From Torymus aiolomorphi (lineage: Eukaryota; Arthropoda; Insecta; Hymenoptera; Torymidae), in assembly GCA_036365515.1 (NCBI GenBank), contig CM070876.1, positions 96,419,300-96,483,299 of the forward strand: a stretch of 64,000 nucleotides of DNA, given 5' to 3'. The position numbers were made by a program, and so were the translations under genes. Below the pieces are notes generated by a model, which was not told the origin of the DNA, searched no databases, and worked only from the letters and a program-made list of their open reading frames with translations. Shown here in pieces: positions 61,639-64,000 of this stretch (its first letter is position 1; each line of letters begins with the position of its first letter).

Positions 61639-62925
61639 AACAATTTTGATTGAAGACGTATTAAAATCAAACAAGCAATTTGACATTTCTTTCACGGATT
61701 TTTTATGGCTTTTTGCAAAAAAATGTAATCCGGAAATCACATAAGACTGGAATGGTTACATGGAAAAATTTTTTAAAAATCATGAATTTTCGCAATCAAA
61801 AATCATACCTCTGCCTTTTGTTAATGATTTACCTAGTAAATATGACACCATCTATATATAGTTTTGCTCCAAGCTGCTGAAAAATGTAAATCGTCAAATC
61901 AAAAGCATACATTTGTCACATTTGATTAGTCTTTATATCTGAAAGCCAGAGAAATCTTAGCTTGTCGATCCGATGACCCTAAAAATGAATTAGATTGCAT
62001 TATTCTCCGACTTGGTGGCTTTCGTACCTTAATGTCATTTATGGGTGCTATAGGCTACCTCATGAATGGTAGTGGATTGAAAGAATTATTGAGCGAAATA
62101 TATGCAAGTGGATCTGTAGATCATATTTTAACGGGTCATGCGTATGCAAGAGCTGTGAGAGGTCACATACTTTGTAGTTCTGCTTTAGCAACATTAATTT
62201 TTTCGTCCATTGATTTTAGTAATGAAGAAACTGTATATTTAGAACAACTTTTAAACGATGTTTGTGGCGAAAATATAAATAATGAAAGTTTTAAAAAAAT
62301 AATTAATAAATTTATATGTACAATAGAGAATTTAAAAGAAAATGGGCCAACAGCTAAACTTTGGATTCAGTATTTTGAAATGATTACAGTAGTAAAGCAA
62401 TTCATTGCAGCAGAGAGAAGTGGTGATTTTGAGCTTCATTTACAATGTGTACAACGTATGCTTCCGTACTTTCACGCAAGTGGACATTTTCTTTATGCTA
62501 AAACTGCACACCTCTATCTTCAAGACATGTTGCAGTTAGAGACAAAAATTGATGTTTTAGAATATGACCTATTTACCAGGAAAGGTTATTTTACTATAAG
62601 AAGGACAGATAAATTTTGGTCGGGAATTTGGAGTAATATGACCATTGAGCAAGCGCTCATGAAAGAAATAAAAACTTTTGGAGGTTTGACACACGGGCGT
62701 GGACTCACTGACAGCGTTATTGCGAAATGGATTCTGTCTATGATTGTTCTAATAGTTGTGACCAAATCAATAGGTGATTTTTGTAATGTAAATTATTCAA
62801 CATCGGAACAGCATATCGATGCTAGGGCATCGCGCATATCAAAAGATAACTCTGATCTCATAAGATTAACCGAATTTTTAAAAATACATGACCGTTTAAA
62901 AAAACAGATTTTATTATGTCAATAA
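61639..62925 (+). pseudogene. Same transposon-type protein, middle part
   Basis: After the stops, the frame from about 61861 reads 'AAEKCKSSNQKHTFVTFD', an in-frame TAG at about 61924 (likely Gln), then 'LYLKAREILACRSDD', 'TLMSFMGAIGYLMNGSGLKE', 'GHAYARAVRGHIL', 'AAERSGDFELHLQCVQRMLP' and 'ASGHFLYAKTAHLYLQDML', all conserved blocks of this family. It ends at a TAA at 62923-62925, but the next segment overlaps in the following frame. Confidence 0.68.
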
Positions 62926-63185
62926 GCTCAGGTTTGAAAGGAGATGACTCGATTAAATGTTTTAATGATTTAGAGGAAGGCACTCTTCATTTAAAACGCA
63001 CAATTGGATACAATTTTGGTGACGTTAAATTCCAACGAAAAAATAAAGTACTTCCTTTAAGTGCGATAAGTTCATCTGTTAAAGTCGGAGATGACATTTT
63101 AACGATTGATCCAACGCTTCTATTCCAAAGGATTTCATTGCAAATAAAGTCACAACAAGACATGAAGGATTTTTTTAAAGTATGA
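62916..63185 (+). pseudogene. Same protein, linker segment
   Basis: 'MSISSGLKGDDSIKCFNDLE', 'NFGDVKFQRKNKVLPLSAIS' and 'PTLLFQRISLQIKSQQDMKD' are in family order. An extra base in the T6A3 run near 63172-63180 ends the frame at 63185, and the sense continues at 63178 one frame over. Confidence 0.65.
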
Positions 63186-64000
63186 ATTGGCTCCATATCC
63201 TCTGACTTTATTTGATGAAGTAGGAATCCGTAAAACGGCAAAATCGAATTTCGTTCAAAACTTCAAAAATTATTTGGAAGACCCGATCTTTGAAGTGCCT
63301 TCCTTCAAAAATTCCCATTATGTAGTCGATGGTGGCTTCCTTCTGCACCGTGTTGTATGGAATAAAAATGATGCAGTGTGTGATATTTTAAGAAGATACG
63401 TTGAGTATGTGAAAGCACATTACTCGAAAAATACGACGATTGTTTTTGATGGTTATCCATGCACTGCAAATTCCTTACACACAAAAAGTGCAGAAAGATT
63501 TCGCAGATCTAGAAAAGAAATTATACGAGAAATTATATTCGATACCACCATGAATATAGATATGCAATCACAGAAATTTTTTTCAAATGACGTCAATGAA
63601 AATAGATTTATTACATTTCTTCGAGACACCTTTGAGGAAGCTCAATTTGCAACTAAACAAGCAGAGGAAGACGCAGACACTATGATTGTGAACACGGCGA
63701 TCGAAGTTTCAAATAAAAAACATTTAACTGTGATAATAGGAGAGGACACCGATTTACTTGTTATTTTAACACAGCTGGCATATCCATTAAACTTGAACAA
63801 TATTTATTATAACATCCCTGGCAAAAATACTTCCAAAGAAAAAATATACACCATCAATAGCTTCAACCCGGAAAGTAAACATTTAATCGCTTTTTTACAC
63901 GCATTTTGTGGTTGCGATACTATGTCTGGGTTTTACCAAATCGGTAAAAATAAAATTGTGTCTGTTATTGAAAATGACCCTAATTTACAACAATTAGCTA
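63178..64000 (+). CDS. Same protein, C-terminal PIN/FEN-like nuclease region, cut by window end
   Basis: Open from 63178 to the last base (274 codons), following 'KDFFK' directly. The acidic motifs are spaced as in the PIN/XPG-FEN nuclease fold: 'YVVDGGFLLHRVVW' (Asp), 'TIVFDGYPC' (Asp), 'AEEDADTMIVNTAI' (Glu/Asp), 'IIGEDTDLLVIL' (Asp pair) and 'FCGCDTMSGF' (Asp). If right, it would be a metal-dependent 5' nuclease. That assignment is inference from motif spacing. The family's usual C-terminal end lies beyond the window. Confidence 0.6.

Overview
This 64 kb window is eukaryotic and reads as an arthropod genome, most likely an insect. The reasons are an AT-rich background, short introns, and a transposon mix (mariner, piggyBac-type TTAA elements, Polinton/Maverick, Helentron-type Helitron, Penelope, Ty3/gypsy) typical of insects. 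Hymenoptera is a guess, not a demonstration. I found no convincing single-copy host housekeeping gene. Nearly everything recognisable is a mobile element, most of them broken and several inserted into one another.

Layout. 0-0.4 kb: an unidentified Cys-rich ORF cut by the window edge. 0.9-14.2 kb: a diverged pair of long inverted repeats (about 0.9-2.0 and 12.8-14.2 kb) around a Helitron-like element (2.8-9.7 kb). That element encodes a DUF6570-like region, an HUH Rep, a PIF1 helicase, an AP-endonuclease-like domain and, unusually, a C-terminal ubiquitin-specific-protease (USP) module; a hairpin-bearing tandem array (9.7-11.4 kb) follows. 14.2-23.3 kb: a co-oriented (minus strand) Polinton relic with adenain-type protease, major capsid protein, small basic protein, penton-like protein, chromodomain integrase, an unknown protein and an internally deleted PolB; a dead mariner sits inside the penton-like gene. 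24.4-25.2 kb: the 3' end of a two-exon gene with a poly-Q/(TTG)n tract. 25.4-32 kb: foldback/MITE-like elements and tandem repeats. 32.1-34.6 kb: a Penelope-like element with inverted pseudo-LTRs carrying a hammerhead-like core. 34.6-40.2 kb: a mosaic of Penelope fragments, palindromes and a second Helitron helicase relic split by a TTAA-flanked element.

40.5-41.8 kb: a higher-order AT-rich satellite. 41.8-44.8 kb: a gag-only LTR element with a CCHC knuckle; the last ~300 bp of its 3' LTR match the LTR of the neighbouring gypsy. 45.0-58.5 kb: a three-level nest in which a DDE-type DNA transposon with long terminal inverted repeats is split by a piggyBac-type TTAA element, which is itself split by a 9.6 kb Ty3/gypsy retrotransposon (LTRs 46960-48029 and 55523-56593, ACAT target duplication). 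Removing both insertions restores the transposase reading frame at the TTAA. 60.1-64 kb: a degraded transposon-type gene with an N-terminal Cys2-Cys2 region and a C-terminal part that looks like a PIN/FEN-type nuclease, running off the window end.

The best candidates for something under-described are the Rep-helicase-endonuclease-USP combination, the extra ORF3 of the gypsy, the nuclease-like family at the right end, and the GC-rich repeat block inside the Polinton. All family calls come from reading motifs by eye; no database search was run.
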